Assembly: GCA_002286715.1 (NCBI GenBank)
Contig: NSJX01000002.1
Span: 792,396-856,395, forward strand
Reading direction: 5' to 3'
DNA length: 64,000 bases
Origin: Dentipellis sp. KUC8613
Lineage: Eukaryota; Basidiomycota; Agaricomycetes; Russulales; Hericiaceae
Shown here: positions 59,819 to 64,000 of the stretch, piece by piece
How the letters are laid out: every line of letters starts with the position of its first letter
Position numbering within the stretch: position 1 is the first letter of the stretch
Translations under genes and position numbers: made by a program
The notes under the pieces: generated by a model
The model's input: the letters and a program-made list of their open reading frames with translations, nothing else
The model's database searches: none
What the model was told of the DNA's origin: nothing

Positions 59819-62626
59819 TCAACAACCGCCACACATGCCATGTCCACACCCCGCGCAGCTAGCAACGCCAACGCCAAACGTCCGCAGAATCAGGCTCACG
59901 ATGCTCATCACCCCCTCACCCAGGACAAAGCCACTCGCGATCACTATGAGACGTATGCTTCCGCTCGCACTGTCTCCCATCCTTCTGTGGTAAACGTACT
60001 CGACGACGCCACCAACGAGACGCGCCAGAGAGAACGAAGGCGTGTTCAGGAACCCGATGGCAAAAGCGACCCCAGATGGGATCCACTTTGCATACCATAG
60101 CTGGCGGCGAGCGGCGAAGGTCTTCAGAGCAGAGATCAGACCGAATGTGACAGCAAACGTGAGCATGAATAGTCCGCTCTTCTCCGGAAGTTGGCCATCG
60201 CCTGTGAGATCCGTCTTAGCAGACGCGCTGAGGCAAAGGGTAGCCACTTACGGAGTAGACGAGCAAGGCTCAGCCACACATACGCCGTGGGAGCAGGAAA
60301 GGATGGGCCGGGTATAGTATACGCTTTCTGGTAAAGTGTATATGCAGTCACAGTCACGAAGATGGAAAGCGTCGAGCCAATTATTTGCCCATAAAATTGG
60401 GCCTTCGGTGATGCTTGGATCAGGTGCCCTGTCTTCAAGTCCTGCATAAGATCACCAGCCCTAACTACTGTAAGCCAGTACGAACGTGCTGTCTGAAAGG
60501 GCACTCACTGCTGCGCGCCAGCTTCGGCGACGCCTCCTGCAATTATGTTCGCCACGACGTTGCCAGGCTGAATAACGGCAAACAACAGTTGACTGATCTT
60601 GCCTAGTCCACTAACGGGGTTCAAGTCTGTTTCGCCGAGGGCTCGAACCCTAGGAAGAGGTCAGCTCGCAGATCAACACAATGATGATAATAGCGGACCC
60701 AAGTATACTTAGCAGACCACCCATCAAAAAGCCAACAAGAGTGGCCCAAGGCTTGATGCCCTCGTCTCCAAACACTGCCCAGACAATGACAGTCCCAGCA
60801 ACGACACTGCCCACGAGTCCCCACAACACGACACGATTTGACACGAGCCGGTCTTCAGACTCCACCTCGGTATCGTCTTTATCAAAAACCTCGCTTCTCT
60901 CAGGCAAGTGCTTTCGGAAGGTTCGTCTGTAGATCTTGTTTGTGACTTCCCACACCACGGGAGTGAGGGAGATAAGACTGTCTGAGCACATGATCGCCAG
61001 AGACGTCCACAGAATCCAACCACGAGCGCCGGTAGTCATGTCACCGACAGGACCAGGTGCCCAACCTGAATATTTGGAAATGGGAGAGAGGATTCCCCAC
61101 CCAACCAGCATCCCCTGCAGGTCTATGAGTATATTGTTCTGACGTAACTTCCACCGAGCTTACCAGGCTCATACTCAGGGTTGTTGGAAAGCCCATTATG
61201 ATTCCTGTGCGGCAAATAAGTTTAGGTTAGTTAAATGAAGTCTAGTCAAATCCTTTACCTTGACCAACATAAGACAGACTCGGCGTGAATGACCAAGCCC
61301 ACTCTCGGGCAAGGTAATTCCCAAACAAAGGTATCGCAAAAACGACTGGGAAGAAATACGACAATAGCTACGAAGCGATGTGATTCTTAGCCTACGCCTG
61401 CGGGCATTGACTGTTGACTTACTGTGACAAAAGCAGACGCGAAAAAGCTCCACACTAGGTCTGACCAACCCTCGCTTTGCACGGTCTTCAGCACTTCCGT
61501 CTCTGCAGCTTCCGAAACACTATCAGTCGGAGATGTGGCAGGCGGTTCGTCTGCCTCATCCTCGGCCGTTATTGGACTGTATCCACTATGTCTGTGACGC
61601 AGAGTGAGGTTTGGCGGAGGAATCTTGTGTAGCACAGAGATCAGCTGAGCGGTCGCAGTACCAGACGGGAATGCAAGTTGTTCGTCAATGATCTACATAC
61701 GCATTCAGTGCCATATCCAGAAGACGTGTTCGATAATTTATATTTACCACTTGCTTCCGGATTGGCGGTGACATAAACACACTAGGAATCCAAGTTTGAG
61801 AAAGGAGAAGGTGAATTTTGAGTACGAAGGATACCCACCCAAAGTAAGCTACCGCGCACGACCATCCAATTGCAGCGAACCAGGACAGGCTCAAGGGTGC
61901 CGCACCATCCGTCTCTTCGTCCAACAAGCCTAGCGCAGGGATTATCCCGACAAAGCCAGCCGCCAATGGCATCTGTCCGGACAGGTCTAGCCAAGGTGAT
62001 TGAATTATTATACGACGGAGTCCATACCGTTCCAGTTGCAACTGCGGTCGTCTGCACCACAACGTTCTCTTGTGGGGTCATGGGTGTAGGAAGGAGGCGA
62101 GATAGAAGGAAGCCAATCAATGCGGATTGCAAGGACATCCTGTTTAATTTGCTAGTACGACTCGCCCTAAGATGAAATGACGGGAGATACTGACATGCTT
62201 ATCCATCCTGTCTGCAGCCCAAAGTAGAGGTTCGTAAAGCATAATAGACATCCTATAGCGAGCCCCAGAAGGACAGCGCGAGGCTTAAAATCCTCAGATA
62301 AGTATATATATTAACGCTCCTCACACAGAAGACATACTGTGAGCTCCGGACTCGAGGTCTGTAAGCTTCTCATCGGCCGACTTGAGTGCGTGTCAATCAT
62401 GTAGCTTGGGCGAGCTCAATCCAACGTCCACAACGCACCTAAGCCATGCTCGTCCAACCATCTCGCGATTCGGCGTGAAAGCCAACCCCCGTGCGTCGTA
62501 GACCGTGGATGCAGCGGGAGAGGATGGGAACGTCAGCAAGCGCCCGAGTCGCGCGAGCAGCGTGTTGTTTGCGTCATGTTTGTGCAACGTGACTCTCCGG
62601 ATTTGGAGGCCAGTCGAGTCACGCAT
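59819..62626 (-). CDS. OPT oligopeptide/metal-chelate transporter
   Basis: Large multi-pass transporter of the OPT superfamily (yellow-stripe-like branch). Landmarks: DFKPRAVLLGLAIGCLLCFT, NLYFGLQTGWIS, MSLQSALIGFLLSRLLPTPM, PQENVVVQTTAVATGT, MPLAAGFVGIIPALGLL, FPSGTATAQLISVLH, MGFPTTLSMSLGMLVGWGIL, ALGETDLNPVSGLGK, NIIAGGVAEAGAQQ and AGDLMQDLKTGHLI. The end is Cys/Gly-rich (ASCAGCGHGMCGGC) before the stop at 59819. The start is uncertain: two phase-compatible introns support an upstream exon whose ATG may be 62626 or an internal one at 62461. It carries peptides, glutathione conjugates or metal complexes; substrate unknown. Divergent from the MetRS gene. Confidence 0.85.
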
Positions 62627-62739
62627 AAGGCATCGATTCACATTAATTTATTCCTTACCCTGTATCGCTGTCATCTTCTCCCTCTATCCTTGTATCATAG
62701 ACCTTTCTGAAGCATACAAGACCTAGAAATTTTCCGATT
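62627..62739. promoter_or_regulatory. Compact bidirectional promoter, OPT/MetRS
   Basis: Only about 113 bp separates the two divergent starts if 62626 is the OPT ATG, or 278 bp if 62461 is used. No clear TATA box is seen. Confidence 0.4.
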
Positions 62740-64000
62740 ATGGCGCAGAAGATTCGTGAGGCGGAGGGGCTGCTCAGAGTCGTGCCAGACCCCGGCCAAG
62801 TAGCGTATGGCTTATTTGTCCACGCCTAGTTTACAGCATCTCATCATTGCTGCCTTGTGCTCAGATTGCCGAAGGAAGGAGAGACCAACATCCTCATTAC
62901 GTCTGCTCTCCCATATTGTAACAACGTGCCGCATCTTGGTAGGTCATGTCTCGAATGTCATTCGAAATACCGTCCTAATAGGATTTAGGCAATATTATTG
63001 GAAGTACCCTATCCGCAGATGTCTACAGCAGGTGAGTACTCGGAAGCAAGGTCATTGAATACTGTACTGACTGCAATGCTGTAGATACTCCCGTGCGTAC
63101 TGACCAGTCTACCGCCACCGAGTTCTCTGGCTAACGCCTCCCGAAGGCACCCGCAACCGCAGGACTCTGTATGTTTGTGGTACGGACGAGTACGGAACGG
63201 CGACGGAGACACAGGCCCTGAAGGAAGGTGTTACTCCAAGGGCGCTGTGCGACAAATACCACGAACTTCATTGCGAAACCTACAAGTGGTTTGACATCGG
63301 GTGCGTTTCGAGATCTTCATGCATGCCGACTCCGTCATTGACAGGTACATAGATTTGACTTCTTCGGTCGCACATCTACGCAACATCATACCGAGTATGC
63401 ATCCCGTTACACGTCTGAAGACTTTCCAGGACTGATGTACTTTATACTAGGATCTGCCAGGAAATATACCTTAATCTGCTCAAGAACAACCTCCTCGAAA
63501 GGCAGACAAAAGAACAGACTTACTGCGAAGGCTGCCAAAAGTGAGTAAGAATCTCTCGTTGTTGCCAGCACTCAACTCATCTTTTGTCAAGATTCCTCGC
63601 AGACCGCTTCGTGGAAGGTATCTGCCCTCACTGTCACGCTGATGTAAGTAGATGCATACTGTCCCTGATGCCGAACTCTCAACACCATGTCTCTCAGGAC
63701 GCTCGCGGTGATCAGTGTGATGCCTGCAGTCGCACACTAGACGCTATAGAGTTGATCAACCCTCGCTGCCTCGTCGACAAGACGCACAAAGTTGTCACTC
63801 GCTCTTCCGCCCACATGTACGTGAAGCTCGACGACATCCAGCCTCGCACGGAGGAGTGGATCAAAGAGTCCTGGAAAGCAGGCAAATGGTCGCCAAACTC
63901 CGTCATCAACAGCGACGGGGAGCTGATTGATGCGCGGTTGAAGAGCGGTTTGCGGCCAAGTCCCGTCACGCGCGACCTTCAATGGGGAGTACCTGTTCCG
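62740..64000 (+). CDS. MES1: Methionyl-tRNA synthetase, cytosolic type (partial, 3' end beyond window)
   Basis: Charges initiator and elongator tRNA-Met. The start at 62740 gives [20 protein letters not shown]. The acceptor to [17 protein letters not shown] is my choice because it keeps the frame. The class I HIGH-type motif is [15 protein letters not shown]. Then [55 protein letters not shown] and the Zn-binding connective peptide with four Cys pairs ([33 protein letters not shown]). It continues with [11 protein letters not shown] and ends at the window edge in [12 protein letters not shown]. The KMSKS motif lies outside. No mitochondrial presequence was seen. Confidence 0.9.

Noticed and set aside
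1..64000. tRNA, rRNA, CRISPR array, intact LTR or DNA transposon
   Set aside because: No T-loop-like GGTTCGAATCC with a matching cloverleaf, no rRNA block, no regularly spaced repeats and no reverse transcriptase or transposase motifs were seen by eye.

Overview
The window is nuclear DNA of a filamentous basidiomycete, most likely a wood- or litter-decaying agaricomycete. The genes are split by many short (about 50-65 nt) GT-AG introns with CTNAC/TACTAAC-like branch points. Gene density is high on both strands, and the gene set is characteristic: a CBM1-linked GH5 cellulase, a GMC oxidoreductase, a fungal-type GST, paired GH92 mannosidases, and Mediator and OPT proteins with basidiomycete features. 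The assignment rests on gene content and intron style, not on a database search.

Layout. 0-0.8 kb: Frag1/DRAM/Sfk1-type membrane protein (partial, minus). 1.4-9.4 kb: a redox/detoxification block of GST (+), GMC oxidoreductase (-), DFR-like reductase (+) and SDR (-). 10.5-14.8 kb: PITH-domain protein (+) and MED25 (-). 15.2-18.4 kb: GPI-anchor-like secreted protein (-) and the OLA1 GTPase (+). One OLA1 intron is unusually long and holds two near-identical elements with C/D-box-like ends. 18.4-19.8 kb: no confident gene, but a 305-bp-spaced direct repeat. 19.8-21.8 kb: aldehyde dehydrogenase (-). 23.8-29.7 kb: Gdt1-type transporter (+), a 124-aa orphan (+), MED19 (+) and a DUF4743/Nudix protein (-). 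30.0-36.9 kb: two divergent paralogous GH92 genes. 37.5-46.8 kb: class V aminotransferase (+), an IMD/I-BAR-like protein (-) and an MFS transporter (+). 47.5-53.2 kb: BTB-domain protein (+) and a sugar transporter (-). 54.4-57.7 kb: a 195-aa orphan (+) and the GH5-CBM1 endoglucanase (-). 58.4-64 kb: SARAF-like protein (-), OPT transporter (-) and methionyl-tRNA synthetase (+, running off the window).

How the genes fit together. Most are housekeeping genes with no evident operon-like logic. Two groups look ecological. The first is the GST/GMC/reductase/SDR block, whose activities could together process aromatic or lignin-derived compounds. The second is the carbohydrate group: two GH92 enzymes, the GH5 cellulase and the sugar transporter. 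The observation most worth following is the duplicated element inside the OLA1 intron (17.2-17.5 kb). It looks like a pair of intron-hosted small RNAs, separated by an AG|GT junction that could act as a recursive splice site. No tRNA, rRNA, CRISPR array or intact transposon was recognised. Exon boundaries were read by eye from splice motifs and reading-frame continuity; starts and ends are given for the whole coding span including introns.
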